Positions 24,834 through 34,081 of a stretch of 64,000 nt of DNA are shown here, in pieces. The DNA comes from an uncultured Prevotellaceae bacterium. GTDB lineage: Bacteria > Bacteroidota > Bacteroidia > Bacteroidales > Bacteroidaceae. The position numbers and the translations under genes were made by a program. The stretch covers positions 1 through 64,000 of the forward strand of contig ONCG01000025.1 in the NCBI GenBank assembly GCA_900316285.1, written 5' to 3'. Numbering within the stretch: the stretch's first letter is position 1; every line of letters begins with the position of its first letter. The notes beneath the pieces were generated by a model. The model saw only the letters and a list, made by a program, of their open reading frames with translations, had not been told where the DNA came from and did no database searches.

Positions 24834-26408
24834 CTACTTCGTCTCGATTTCTTCTTTCATGTCGATGAACTGCTTGTTGGCATCGTAGAATTCATATTGC
24901 AAGAAAGCGAGTTTCTGTGAGGAGACCACTCTCACACCCATGCCGTACTTCATCTGCCAGCGGCGCTTCAAGGACATGAAGCCCTGATTGATGTAGGCCG
25001 CCACATAGGGATGTACGTGCAGGTAGAATTTCTTGACTCCAATCTTGTTGACCAGGTTGTCAATCTTGCTCTCAAGTTGATCTGTAAAGAGGATGCTCGA
25101 CTTGATGGTGCCCTTGCCGAAACAAGTGGGACAGGTCTCTTCGACGCTTACGTCCATAGCCGGGCGCACACGCTGACGCGTGATTTGCATCAGTCCGAAC
25201 TTCGACAGAGGAAGAATGTTGTGGCGGGCGCGATCCTGCTGCATGTTCTTACACATGCGCTCGTAGAGCATCTGGCGGTCTTCGGCAAGGTTCATGTCGA
25301 TGAAGTCTACGACGATGATACCTCCCATATCCCTGAGCCTGAGCTGGCGTGCCAGTTCGTCGGCAGCGCCGAGGTTCACTTCCAGTACGTTCGCCTCTTG
25401 TCCTTCAGCTGAGCGGGTGCGGTTGCCGCTGTTTACGTCCACAACATGCAAGGCCTCGGTGTGCTCGATGATGAGATAGGCGCCATGCTTGTAGTTTACA
25501 ATCTTGCCAAAGCTCGACTTGATTTGCTTGGTGACGTTGAAGTTGTCGAAGATGGGCACCTTGCCGTTGTATCGCTTCACGATACCTACCTTGTCGGGTG
25601 CAATGAGTGAGATGTAGTTTCTAACCTCTTCGAATACTTCGTCGTCGTTGACGTGGATGCTCTCGTAAGTGGGGTTGAACAAGTCACGCAGGAGTGCTAC
25701 CGTGCGACCTGTCTCTTCAAACACGAGCTGGGGTCGCTGTTGTGTCTTCTGCACTTTCTGGATGGCGTCTTCCCACCGACGGTTTAATACTTTGAGTTCT
25801 GCGTCGAGTTCGGCAACTCTCTTCCCTTCGGCTACAGTGCGCACGATGACACCGCAGTTCTTGGGCTTGATGCTGTGGATGAGCTGTTTCAGGCGGGCAC
25901 GCTCCTCACCGCTTTTGATCTTCGACGATACAGACACCTTGTCGTTGAAGGGGATGAGGACGAGGTAGCGTCCTGCAAACGAGAGCTCGCCCGTCAGACG
26001 AGGTCCCTTGGTGGAGATGGGCTCCTTCACAATCTGAACCAACACCTCCTGCCCAACCTTCAGAGTGGTCTGCACGCTGCCGTCTTTCTTCAGATCGGGT
26101 TGGCGTGTGGCCTTGCTGAAAGGAAAAAGCTTCTTCCTGTCGCTTTGTACCTGCTTAAGATACTTTTCGTAAGAGTTAAATTGATTTCCTAAGTCAAGGT
26201 AGTGAAGAAAGGCGTCGCGTTCATAGCCGACATCTACGAAACAGGCATTGAGCCCAGGCATAAGCTTCTTGACCTTTGCCATGTAGATGTTGCCGACGGA
26301 GAATGATGCCGAGCGTGGTTCGTTCTGATACTCTACGAGTCTCTGATCTTCCAGCAGGGCAATCGATATCTCTTTTTGTCGGACGTCAATTACAACTTCG
26401 CTGGTCAT
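24834..26408 (-). CDS. rng: Ribonuclease G/E family
   Basis: Protein of 524 residues. It starts MTSEVVIDVRQKEISIALLE, then an S1-like RNA-binding segment (VGNIYMAKVKKLMPGLNACF). The catalytic DNase I-like part has VVDVNSGNRTRS and IIVVDFIDMN with the two metal-binding aspartates, and the zinc-link motif CPTCFGKG near residue 420. It is an endoribonuclease for 16S rRNA 5'-end maturation and mRNA turnover. In Bacteroidales it commonly neighbours a HU gene and the tiny COX24-like gene, as here; all three point left. Length is typical of RNase G rather than RNase E, with no degradosome tail. Confidence 0.95.
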   Translation of the reverse strand: MTSEVVIDVRQKEISIALLEDQRLVEYQNEPRSASFSVGNIYMAKVKKLMPGLNACFVDVGYERDAFLHYLDLGNQFNSYEKYLKQVQSDRKKLFPFSKATRQPDLKKDGSVQTTLKVGQEVLVQIVKEPISTKGPRLTGELSFAGRYLVLIPFNDKVSVSSKIKSGEERARLKQLIHSIKPKNCGVIVRTVAEGKRVAELDAELKVLNRRWEDAIQKVQKTQQRPQLVFEETGRTVALLRDLFNPTYESIHVNDDEVFEEVRNYISLIAPDKVGIVKRYNGKVPIFDNFNVTKQIKSSFGKIVNYKHGAYLIIEHTEALHVVDVNSGNRTRSAEGQEANVLEVNLGAADELARQLRLRDMGGIIVVDFIDMNLAEDRQMLYERMCKNMQQDRARHNILPLSKFGLMQITRQRVRPAMDVSVEETCPTCFGKGTIKSSILFTDQLESKIDNLVNKIGVKKFYLHVHPYVAAYINQGFMSLKRRWQMKYGMGVRVVSSQKLAFLQYEFYDANKQFIDMKEEIETK

Positions 26409-26525
26409 TTCTTTCCTTGATATAGTTTAATCAAAAATTGTGGGCAATGGGTGTTGGTGGTTTGCATAGCTGTTTTAGCCGACACCTAACATCCATCACC
26501 CATCGCACTTTGTTACAGAACAGAC

Positions 26526-26615
26526 TTATTTGCTCTTATGTCTATTCTTACGCAGTCTTTTTTTACGCTTGTGCGTAGCCATCTTGTGGCCCTTTTTCTT
26601 TTTACCGTTTGGCAT
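26526..26615 (-). CDS. 29-residue basic peptide, AURKAIP1/COX24 (mS38-like) domain
   Basis: ATG 26615 opens MPNGKKKKGHKMATHKRKKR, ending LRKNRHKSK before TAA. More than half of the residues are K, R or H. The pattern HKMxTHKRKKRLRKNRHK matches the short Bacteroidetes members of the COX24_C/AURKAIP1 domain, which resembles the C-terminus of mitochondrial ribosomal protein mS38. It is therefore probably a ribosome-associated protein. It lies between HU and rng, the usual place. The gene is below the size limit of many gene finders. Confidence 0.85.
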   Translation of the reverse strand: MPNGKKKKGHKMATHKRKKRLRKNRHKSK

Positions 26616-26664
26616 AATTCTAATTGATTTAAAAAGTGATGTTTATGTATTTGAATTCTATTTC

Positions 26665-26943
26665 TTAGCCTTTCATCTGCTCAGCGAAGCTCTTGGCGGG
26701 CTTAAAACCGGGAAGGTCGTGAGCATCGATGGTGATAGTGGTATTCTTCTTGATGTTGCGGGCAGTCTTGGCAGCGCGATGCTTGATGATGAAACTACCA
26801 AAGCCTCTGAGGTACACGTTGTCGTGCTTCTCCAGAAGGCTCTTCTTAATCGTCTCCATAAAACTCTCAACCACAACGGCCACGTCTCTTTTCTGCAGGC
26901 CGGTGGCAACTGTTATCTCGTTGATAATGTCTGCTTTCGTCAT
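26665..26943 (-). CDS. hup: HU family DNA-binding protein
   Basis: Protein of 92 residues starting MTKADIINEITVATGLQKRD. The fold is that of HU/IHF: two N-terminal helices, the GFGSFIIKHRAAKTARN beta arm and the C-terminal DLPGFKPAKSFAEQMK. It forms a dimer that bends and wraps DNA. A promoter lies about 57 bp upstream on the minus strand. It leads the set HU, COX24-like peptide and rng. Length and arm residues are normal. Confidence 0.95.
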   Translation of the reverse strand: MTKADIINEITVATGLQKRDVAVVVESFMETIKKSLLEKHDNVYLRGFGSFIIKHRAAKTARNIKKNTTITIDAHDLPGFKPAKSFAEQMKG

Positions 26944-26999
26944 TGTCTATTCTTTCTCTAAATTTGATAACTAATACTATGTTCTTTAGTTTTGGGATG

Positions 27000-27007
27000 C
27001 AAAGATA
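27000..27007 (-). promoter_or_regulatory. HU promoter -7 element
   Basis: On the minus strand TATCTTTG lies 57 bp before the HU start, giving a leader of about 50 bases. Confidence 0.6.
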
Positions 27008-27100
27008 CAAGTTTTTCGCGTGATATGAAAATTTATTTGCTTTTTTTTGCCTAAAAAAGTGCAGAAGTGCCTAATTTTCAGTCTTTTAGGCCACAAAAAA

Positions 27101-27124
27101 GGGGCGAATTGATGATTTCGCCCC
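27101..27124 (-). terminator. Terminator of DUF4332 gene
   Basis: GGGGCGAA and TTCGCCCC form a perfect 8 bp stem with an 8-base loop. On the minus strand a T-run follows, 27 bp after the DUF4332 stop. Confidence 0.8.
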
Positions 27125-27150
27125 ATTTTTCATGCTGTTGTTTCAGAAGA

Positions 27151-27558
27151 TTAGTACTCCATCACGGGCTCCAATTCCTTGGCCTGAGCAACCATCTTCT
27201 CGACTTCCTTCAAGCTGGGAACACGTCTCACGAGTTTCTTCTCGGCGTTCACCTCTTCGAGTTTCGGCTGGAGGTTGGCGGGCACGCGGTTGCGGAATTC
27301 CTTCACGGTGTCAACACCGGCAGCCTCGAGAAGTTCGGAGAACTGCGGGCCAATGCCCTTGATACGCATCAGGTCGGCGTGGTTGCACCATGTGAGGATG
27401 AGCTTGCCGGAAATGCCTGTAGCCTCTTCCAGCTCTTTGCGGCCTGCGGGCTTGCATCCCTTTTCGAGGAGTTGGTCAACTGTCTTGATGCCTGCATTCA
27501 CAAGCTTCTCTGAATAAACTTCGCCGATTCCCTCGACGTCTACAATCTTGTAAGTCAT
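27151..27558 (-). CDS. DUF4332 helix-hairpin-helix protein
   Basis: Protein of 135 residues made of two helix-hairpin-helix-like repeats: VDVEGIGEVYSEKLVNAGI and LMRIKGIGPQFSELLEAAGV, each followed by a helix with TVDQLL or TVKEFR. This is the DUF4332 pattern, widespread in Bacteroidetes. Repeated GIG motifs suggest non-sequence-specific DNA binding, but no enzymatic domain is present. It diverges from dinB and shares the intergenic region with it. Function is unknown. Confidence 0.85.
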   Translation of the reverse strand: MTYKIVDVEGIGEVYSEKLVNAGIKTVDQLLEKGCKPAGRKELEEATGISGKLILTWCNHADLMRIKGIGPQFSELLEAAGVDTVKEFRNRVPANLQPKLEEVNAEKKLVRRVPSLKEVEKMVAQAKELEPVMEY

Positions 27559-27623
27559 AAGTCAATGTTGTTTAAGTGAATGATTAAATGCCTGTTTTCT
27601 TTGATAGTTTGATTTTCAATGGG

Positions 27624-27682
27624 CAAATATAGTGAAAAGATTTTATTTCTGCAAGTTTTTTCGCGCGTTTTTGCTATCTTTG
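27624..27682. promoter_or_regulatory. Divergent promoters for DUF4332 gene and dinB
   Basis: TATATTTG on the minus strand (27624-27631) and TATCTTTG on the plus strand (27675-27682) are -7 elements for the two divergent genes. The dinB ATG lies only 20 bp after its element. Confidence 0.6.
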
Positions 27683-27702
27683 CAAATATTTTTCAAAAAT
27701 AC

Positions 27703-28800
27703 ATGCGAAAGATTATCCATATCGACATGGATGCCTACTTTGCCTCCGTTGAGCAGAGAGACCATCCTGAATGGCGCGGAATACCCATCGCCGTGGGCTT
27801 CGACGGAGAGCGAGGCGTGGTCTCGACAGCCAGCTACGAAGCCCGCCGGTATGGTGTTCATTCTGCCCAGTCGGTAGTGGTGGCCAAGCGACTCTGCCCG
27901 CATCTGCTGGTGGTGCCGCCCCGCTTCAAGGTCTATAAGCAAGTTTCGGAACAAGTGCACGCCATCTTTCATGAATACACTGATTTGGTGGAACCGCTGT
28001 CGCTCGACGAGGCTTTCCTCGATGTCACCAACAATCGGGCGGGCATCGAGTTGGCTCAGGACATCGCGATGGAAATCAAGCAGAAGATTCGCGAGGCCAC
28101 ATCGCTCACGGCATCGGCCGGCGTGAGCTACAACAAGTTTCTGGCAAAAATTGCTTCCGACTATCGCAAGCCCGACGGCCTGTTCGTCATACACCCCGAC
28201 CGCGCTAGCTCGTTCATCGCCAAGCTACCCATCGAGCGTTTCTGGGGCGTTGGACCGAAGACTGCCGAGCGTATGCACCACATGGGCATCTATACGGGCG
28301 AGCAGCTGCGCCAGGTGTCGTTGCAGCATCTCACGGAGGTGTTTGGAAAAGCAGGACAAGTCTACTACGACTTCGCGCGAGGCATCGACAACCGCGAGGT
28401 GATCGTGGAACGCGAGCGCAAGTCGGTGGGCTGCGAACAAACATTCCTCGAGGATCTCTACAAAACGTCGGCGGTCATCATTGAGCTCTATCACACGGTG
28501 ATGGAGTTGGTTGAGCGCATTGCCCGTTCAGGCTTCGAGGGCCACACGCTGACGCTGAAGGTGAAATACTTCGACTTCGTGCAGATCACGCGCAGCCTCA
28601 CCGTTGCTGACACGCTGACGACGAAAGACCAGATTCTGCCGCTCGCCAAGAGGCTGCTGGCCGAAGTGGAATACTCGGCACAACGGCCCATCCGACTGCT
28701 GGGACTCTCGGTGTCGCGCACGTCGGCAGCTACAGGCTCCACCTCCGACGAAGCCACATGGGAGGAAGGATGGCTCGACTTCGAAGACTGGGCAACGTAA
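27703..28800 (+). CDS. dinB: DNA polymerase IV (Y family)
   Basis: Protein of 365 residues starting MRKIIHIDMDAYFASVEQRD; an upstream in-frame ATG overlaps the promoter and is rejected. Catalytic residues are visible in HIDMDAYFASVE (Asp8 and neighbours) and SLDEAFLDVT (about residues 100-110). The palm and fingers continue with SAGVSYNKFLAKIASDYRKP, a helix-hairpin-helix thumb has FWGVGPKTAERMH, and the little finger covers about residues 240-345. It is an error-prone translesion polymerase. The C-terminus is short, without an obvious beta-clamp motif. Divergent from a DUF4332 gene. Confidence 0.96.
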   Translation: MRKIIHIDMDAYFASVEQRDHPEWRGIPIAVGFDGERGVVSTASYEARRYGVHSAQSVVVAKRLCPHLLVVPPRFKVYKQVSEQVHAIFHEYTDLVEPLSLDEAFLDVTNNRAGIELAQDIAMEIKQKIREATSLTASAGVSYNKFLAKIASDYRKPDGLFVIHPDRASSFIAKLPIERFWGVGPKTAERMHHMGIYTGEQLRQVSLQHLTEVFGKAGQVYYDFARGIDNREVIVERERKSVGCEQTFLEDLYKTSAVIIELYHTVMELVERIARSGFEGHTLTLKVKYFDFVQITRSLTVADTLTTKDQILPLAKRLLAEVEYSAQRPIRLLGLSVSRTSAATGSTSDEATWEEGWLDFEDWAT

Positions 28801-28867
28801 TCATGCATTTTCCACCGCCCTACTAAACTTTTTCCTCCTATTTTTATGCATCTTGCCATTTTTTTTG

Positions 28868-28875
28868 TAACTTTG
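28868..28875 (+). promoter_or_regulatory. Promoter -7 element for BNR_4 exoprotein
   Basis: TAACTTTG followed by CC lies 27 bp before the ATG at 28903, supporting that start rather than the earlier in-frame ATG at 28846. Confidence 0.7.
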
Positions 28876-28902
28876 CCGAAAATCCTAAATAACACTGATA
28901 GA

Positions 28903-31758
28903 ATGAAAAGATTTTTATTGACTTTGACAGCAGTATTGCTCATTGCTGGCAACACATTGGCTCAGAGCAACGACAGCTACGAGGGCACCGTCGTCAGCGA
29001 CGAGGGAGCCTGGTGTTGGTTTGCCGATTCGCGCGCGTTATTTTATAAAGGTGTAGCCTACGTGGGCTATATCGATGTTCACGGCAACGTGAAGGCGGCA
29101 CAGATGAAGGTTGGAACCAATGGCGTAGAGAGCAAGGAGGAAGTGCTCGTGCGCAGCTATTTCCAACCCGACGACCACAACAATCCTACGTTCCTCGTTC
29201 TTCCCGACGAGCGCATCATGATTTTCTATACCCGCCACACCGACGAGGCGAAAATCTGGTATCGCATCTCACGCAAGCCGCTCGACATCACGCAGCTGGG
29301 CGAGGAGAAATACCTCACCACACAGAACAACACCACCTACCCTTCGCCCTTCATCCTCAGCGACGACCCCGACCACATCTACCTCTGCTGGCGAGGTATC
29401 AACTGGCACCCGACGATTGCCCGCCTGACGATGCCCGATGCCGACGACAACTGCCGTTTCGACTTCGGCCCGAAGCAGATTGTGCAGTCGACAGGCGCCC
29501 GACCTTATGCAAAGTATCACAGCAACGGCAAGGATAAAATCTACCTTTGCTACACCACCGGACATCCTGACAACGAGCAGCCTAACTGGTTGTATTTCAA
29601 CGTGATAGACATCAACAAGGGCAACGGTCCCCTCCTGCGCGACATCAACGGCAAGCAGCTCAGCGAAATCAGCAAAGGCACATTTGCCGTGAACAAGACT
29701 AGCGGCTATGCCTCGAATTATCCTGCAACGATTGTCGACAAGACAGCCAGCATTCGCAACTGGGTGTGGCAGATAGCACTCGACAAGGACGAACATCCCG
29801 TCATTGCCTACACGCACATCGACGATGCAAAGACCACACACGTCTACTGGTACGGTCGTTGGACGGGTAGCGAGTGGCAGCTCACCTGGGTGCAATATGC
29901 CGGACACGCCTTCCACCAGAATTGGAACTCTACGGAGAGATGCTATTCGGGCGGTATGGCCCTCGACCCCGACAACATCAACGACCTCTACCTCTCGATT
30001 CCCACCAAGAACGGAACCTACAACAAAGACGGGGTCTATGAGATATGGAAATACACCGTCGGCGACGACGGAAAAGTGTCTGGTTCAGAACAAGTTACAC
30101 GCAATTCGTTAAAGAATAACATGCGCCCCTTCATGATGCCTGGCGCAAAGGATTCCAAGCTCCGCCTCCTATGGATGAACGGCGACTATTACTACTGGAT
30201 GGTGAACAGAAACTACCCCAGCGGCTACCCCACCAGCATCCGCATGGATTGCGAGATTGCGTTAGATGCTTTCCCAACGTTGGCCCCCCTCTGTAGCGGT
30301 TCGCCTGCTGTAGCTGTGACGCCCGATAGCCCATATGTCATCGACTCCTGGGAGGAAGGAGAGAAGAAAGACGGAAATGGTTTCACCATCTTGTTGAACT
30401 GGAGCCTTGATGCCGACAACTACGGTGGAACAATGCTGAAGATGGGTAATCTGGAATACGGAGTAGACAAGAAGACGCTGAAACCGTACGTGAAGATTGG
30501 CGACCAGAACTATAGCAGCGAGAACATGCTCTGCACCTCGGATGCCTGGAAGATTGACTGCACGGGAACCGACGGAAAGTCGTACATGTCGAAAGTGGGA
30601 CTTTTCAATACTGCCATTCACTATGACGAATGGGATAAATTGCTCACCGTTTATCGCAACGGACTCATCGACCAGCGCTTTGAAGTTGAAGGTCTGAAAC
30701 TTGACAAAATGGTGGTAGGCGGCTTCAAGGGAATGCTCTACACCTACCGCATCTACGACGACAGCGCTGGCATCGCCTTCCTGGAACAAAGTATGGAAGA
30801 AGGAGCATTGCAGCCCATCACGGTGCCCACTGATGTCTATACAGACATTGTGTTGCCCGCAACGACAGCTAACGGCAAGCAGCTCACTTGGACGTCTGAT
30901 AACGAGAAGGTCCTTTCTACGAAAGGTATTGCAAAACTGCCCGAAACAGAAACACAGGTTCGGCTGACCACTTTCATTCCTCACGGCAATTCGCATCGGG
31001 CAGAAAAGAGCTGGATTGTGACGGTTCATCCCCGCGACATCGCCAACAACCTACGCTATCAGCACGATGAAGCCCTCGACCAAACCAAGAACACGGCATC
31101 GGGTTTCGCCACCAATAAATATGGTAAAGCACCCGAGGGCCTGCTCAGCGGTCTGCGCTCCTACACCTTTCTGCTTTCGGCCAACGCCAAGCAGCTCAGC
31201 AACCAGCCGCGACTCTACGACTTTGGTGTGAACTCGGGCAACAGCGTGTTCCTGCGTGCCAACCAACTCTCGGCAGGCATCAAATACAACAACGGGTCTA
31301 CCACGATGGTGAACGGCAAGACTGCGCTGAAGACGAATCAAGACTACCAGCTGGCTGTGACCTTCGATGCTGCCACGAAGAAAACATGTCTTTATGTGAA
31401 CGGAAAACTCGATGCTGAAGGCACCGCCAACCAATCAGAACCTTACCAGCTGACGGAGGCCGGCAGCGATACGCGCAACTACATCGGCCGCACCCAATGG
31501 TGGGACAGCAACGTGAAAGCAGACAACGTGGATTTCGTGGGCACCATCAGCGGTTTCCGCCTCTACAACATCGCCCTCACGCGTGATGAGATTGCCCAGA
31601 TTCAATCGGACATCAGCGGTATCGTGGAACTCAGCGACCCGCATCAGAACGCTCTTGCCGGCACCCTTTACGACTTACAGGGACGCAAGCTGGAGAGTGT
31701 CCACACGCCCGGCATCTACATCGCTAACGGCCAGAAGATGCTGCTTCTCAGACAATAA
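28903..31758 (+). CDS. Secreted BNR_4 / LamG multidomain protein
   Basis: Protein of 951 residues with signal peptide MKRFLLTLTAVLLIAGNTLA. Residues about 25-420 look like a BNR_4 beta-propeller (GAWCWFADSRALFYKG, DDHNNPTFLVLPDERIMIFY, CWRGINWHPTIARLTMPDAD), a fold found with polysaccharide lyases and sialidase-like proteins. A jelly-roll-like segment follows (about 490-620), then a bacterial Ig-like domain (about 640-710, VLPATTANGKQLTWTSDNEK) and a LamG/concanavalin domain (about 740-905, with LYVNGKLDAEG and GFRLYNIALTRDEI). The C-terminus GTLYDLQGRKLESVHTPGIY is the sorting tail typical of Prevotella exoproteins. It probably binds or cuts a plant or host glycan. No SusC/SusD pair is nearby. 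Catalytic activity cannot be stated. Confidence 0.8.
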   Translation: MKRFLLTLTAVLLIAGNTLAQSNDSYEGTVVSDEGAWCWFADSRALFYKGVAYVGYIDVHGNVKAAQMKVGTNGVESKEEVLVRSYFQPDDHNNPTFLVLPDERIMIFYTRHTDEAKIWYRISRKPLDITQLGEEKYLTTQNNTTYPSPFILSDDPDHIYLCWRGINWHPTIARLTMPDADDNCRFDFGPKQIVQSTGARPYAKYHSNGKDKIYLCYTTGHPDNEQPNWLYFNVIDINKGNGPLLRDINGKQLSEISKGTFAVNKTSGYASNYPATIVDKTASIRNWVWQIALDKDEHPVIAYTHIDDAKTTHVYWYGRWTGSEWQLTWVQYAGHAFHQNWNSTERCYSGGMALDPDNINDLYLSIPTKNGTYNKDGVYEIWKYTVGDDGKVSGSEQVTRNSLKNNMRPFMMPGAKDSKLRLLWMNGDYYYWMVNRNYPSGYPTSIRMDCEIALDAFPTLAPLCSGSPAVAVTPDSPYVIDSWEEGEKKDGNGFTILLNWSLDADNYGGTMLKMGNLEYGVDKKTLKPYVKIGDQNYSSENMLCTSDAWKIDCTGTDGKSYMSKVGLFNTAIHYDEWDKLLTVYRNGLIDQRFEVEGLKLDKMVVGGFKGMLYTYRIYDDSAGIAFLEQSMEEGALQPITVPTDVYTDIVLPATTANGKQLTWTSDNEKVLSTKGIAKLPETETQVRLTTFIPHGNSHRAEKSWIVTVHPRDIANNLRYQHDEALDQTKNTASGFATNKYGKAPEGLLSGLRSYTFLLSANAKQLSNQPRLYDFGVNSGNSVFLRANQLSAGIKYNNGSTTMVNGKTALKTNQDYQLAVTFDAATKKTCLYVNGKLDAEGTANQSEPYQLTEAGSDTRNYIGRTQWWDSNVKADNVDFVGTISGFRLYNIALTRDEIAQIQSDISGIVELSDPHQNALAGTLYDLQGRKLESVHTPGIYIANGQKMLLLRQ

Positions 31759-31804
31759 TCAACAACCAACACCATTCAATTCATGAACTAAAAACCAGAC
31801 AACA

Positions 31805-32422
31805 ATGAGAAAACTATTGACCCTTGCCCTCATGATGATGCTCAGCACAAGCATGATGGCCCAGAATGTGCAGCAGCTGCCTGCCCCGAAGTTCGACAAG
31901 AAGAGCAATATGTCGCTCGTCGACGTACTGCAAAAACGCGAATCGGTTCGCGAGTATGCTGCCGACCCCCTCACCGACCAGGAACTCTCCAACATTCTGT
32001 GGGGAGCATGCGGCATCAACCGTCCTGAGTCGAAACGACTGACGGCTCCCTCGGCGGTGAACGCACAAGACATCATCGTCTACGTCTGTCGCGCTGACGG
32101 CGCTTGGCGCTACGATGCCCAGCAGAACACCCTCACCCGTATCACCGAGCTCGACTTGCGAAAGGCTGTTGCCGGCCGTCAGCCATTCGCCGCCAACGCT
32201 CCCGTCTGCCTGTTGCTGGTGAGCGATTTGTCGAAGTTGAGAGGCAACCGCGAGTATGGTGCTATGGATGCCGGCTATGTGTCGGAGAACATCTACCTTA
32301 TCTGCACCGCTATGGGCCTGAAGACCGTTGCCCGCGCGATGATGGAGCGCGACGCCCTGGTGCGCGAACTCGGCCTAAACGACTCGCAGGTTCCGATGCT
32401 CAATCACCCAATTGGGAGGTAG
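31805..32422 (+). CDS. Exported nitroreductase-family protein
   Basis: Protein of 205 residues with a signal peptide (MRKLLTLALMMMLSTSMMAQ). The mature part is a nitroreductase/SagB-like flavoprotein: VDVLQKRESVREYAADPLTDQELSNILWGACGINR, shown here only in part as RESVREYAADPL and ILWGACGINR, then SAVNAQDIIVYV and GYVSENIYLICTAMGLKTV. Export of a flavin enzyme is unusual but common in Bacteroidales. It would reduce quinones or nitro compounds in the periplasm; the substrate is unknown. It follows the BNR_4 gene by 46 bp in the same direction. Confidence 0.85.
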   Translation: MRKLLTLALMMMLSTSMMAQNVQQLPAPKFDKKSNMSLVDVLQKRESVREYAADPLTDQELSNILWGACGINRPESKRLTAPSAVNAQDIIVYVCRADGAWRYDAQQNTLTRITELDLRKAVAGRQPFAANAPVCLLLVSDLSKLRGNREYGAMDAGYVSENIYLICTAMGLKTVARAMMERDALVRELGLNDSQVPMLNHPIGR

Positions 32423-32525
32423 GTTGGAAAGAGTCGGGCAAGTCGGAATAATCAGAAAATTCGGAATAATCTGAATAATCTGAAGTACTCCGGCAATTCA
32501 GAGAACAACAACAAACGCCACCAAT

Positions 32526-33983
32526 ATGAAACAAACTAAAATCGTATGCTCCATCAGCGATTTCCGCTGCGACGTGGAGTTTCTGCGCAAGCTGTTCTTC
32601 GAAGGCATGAATGTGGTGCGAATGAACACCGCCCATGCTACGAAGGAAGGAATGACGCAAGTCATCAAGAACGTGCGTGCCGTTTCGCCGCACATCGGAA
32701 TCCTCATCGACACGAAAGGTCCTGAGGTTCGCTCTACCACCGTCAAGGAACCCATCAGCTACAAGACGGGCGACGTGGTGAAAATCTTCGGACGACCGGA
32801 GATGGAGTCCACTCACGACATCGTGAATGTGTCGTACAAAGACTTCTGCCGCGATGTGCATGAGGGCGATCATATCCTCTTCGACGACGGTGCTCTCGAC
32901 ATGCTGGTGATGGAGAACACCGGTCCGATGATCGTGGCACAAGTGCAGAACGACGGTGTGCTGGGCTCTCGCAAGAGTGTCAACGTGCCGGGCGTACACA
33001 TCGACCTGCCCGCCATCACCGAGCGCGACCGCAGCAACATTCTCTTCGCCATCGAGCAAGACATCGACTTCATTGCCCATTCCTTCGTGCGCTCAGCAGC
33101 CGACGTGAAGGCCGTTCAGGACATTCTCGACGAGCACAACAGCGACATCAAGATCATTTCGAAGATTGAGAACCAGGAAGGTGTCGACAACATCGATGAG
33201 ATCATCGAGGCCAGCTATGGAATCATGGTTGCACGCGGCGACCTCGGCATCGAGATTCCGCTGGAACGCATCCCCGGCATCCAGCGCGAGATTATCCGTA
33301 AGTGTGTACATGCCCGCAAGCCCGTCATCGTGGCCACGCAGATGCTCCACTCGATGATTACCCAGCCGCGTCCCACGCGTGCTGAGGTCACCGACATCGC
33401 CAACGCCATCTATATGCGTACCGATGCCCTGATGCTCTCCGGCGAAACGGCAACGGGTAAGTATCCGATAGAAGCGGTGAAGACGATGTCGACGATTGCC
33501 GAGCAAGCAGAGCGCGACCGCCAGCGCCTGAGCGGCTTCGACATCCCGTTGTCTCCCAACTGCTCGCAGAAGGAATATCTGGCTTATGCAGCCATCGACT
33601 CCACCCGTCGACTGGGTGTGGCAGGCATCATCGCCGACTCGATGACCGGCGAGGTTGTTCGCTACCTCGCATCGTTCCGCGGGCCAAAGCCCATCCTTGC
33701 CATTTGCTATCGCGACAAGACACAGCGACTGCTTAACCTCAGCTACGGCGTGATTCCCGTCTTCCAGCAGGATGCCAATTCACCCGAGTTCACCTTCCTG
33801 GCTGCCTTGCGCATGCTGAAGCAGAAAGGCTATGTCACGATGGACGACAAGATTGCCTACCTCAGCGGTAACCTCGGCTTGGCAGCAGGCACGACGTTCC
33901 TCGAGATCAACCCCGTCAGGCGCGTCTTCGAGAACATCGACTTCTTCCACCTGCCGCAGTATTCCGGTCATCGCATCGAGTAG
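32526..33983 (+). CDS. pyk: Pyruvate kinase
   Basis: Protein of 485 residues. It transfers phosphate from PEP to ADP, making pyruvate and ATP. Seen: KIVCSISDFRCDVEFLRKLF, VVRMNTAHATKEG, LIDTKGPEVRS, IISKIENQEGVDNIDEII with the catalytic lysine, GIMVARGDLGIEIP, TQMLHSMITQPRPTRAEV, and DALMLSGETATGKYPIEAV. The C-terminal domain is complete. The 100 bp upstream holds short AATAATC(A/T)GAA repeats (about 32445-32480). A clear terminator follows. Together with ppdK it controls the PEP/pyruvate node. Confidence 0.97.
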   Translation: MKQTKIVCSISDFRCDVEFLRKLFFEGMNVVRMNTAHATKEGMTQVIKNVRAVSPHIGILIDTKGPEVRSTTVKEPISYKTGDVVKIFGRPEMESTHDIVNVSYKDFCRDVHEGDHILFDDGALDMLVMENTGPMIVAQVQNDGVLGSRKSVNVPGVHIDLPAITERDRSNILFAIEQDIDFIAHSFVRSAADVKAVQDILDEHNSDIKIISKIENQEGVDNIDEIIEASYGIMVARGDLGIEIPLERIPGIQREIIRKCVHARKPVIVATQMLHSMITQPRPTRAEVTDIANAIYMRTDALMLSGETATGKYPIEAVKTMSTIAEQAERDRQRLSGFDIPLSPNCSQKEYLAYAAIDSTRRLGVAGIIADSMTGEVVRYLASFRGPKPILAICYRDKTQRLLNLSYGVIPVFQQDANSPEFTFLAALRMLKQKGYVTMDDKIAYLSGNLGLAAGTTFLEINPVRRVFENIDFFHLPQYSGHRIE

Positions 33984-33993
33984 CAACCAATAA

Positions 33994-34030
33994 CAATGCC
34001 CCGCAAAATCTTGCGAGGCATTGCTTTTTT
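33994..34030 (+). terminator. Terminator of pyk
   Basis: CAATGCCCCGCAA (33994-34006) pairs with TTGCGAGGCATTG (34011-34023) with one mismatch and a four-base loop, followed by C and six T. It lies 11 bp after the pyk stop. Confidence 0.9.
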
Positions 34031-34081
34031 ATGGCGAACACCGGTTGCCAATTTCTTTTCAGAGCAACAACCGGTCGTACA

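Noticed and set aside
24834-26943. Riboswitch or leader RNA between rng, the small peptide gene and HU
   Set aside because: No recognisable aptamer core; the gaps are short and hold only the promoter and the 29-residue gene.
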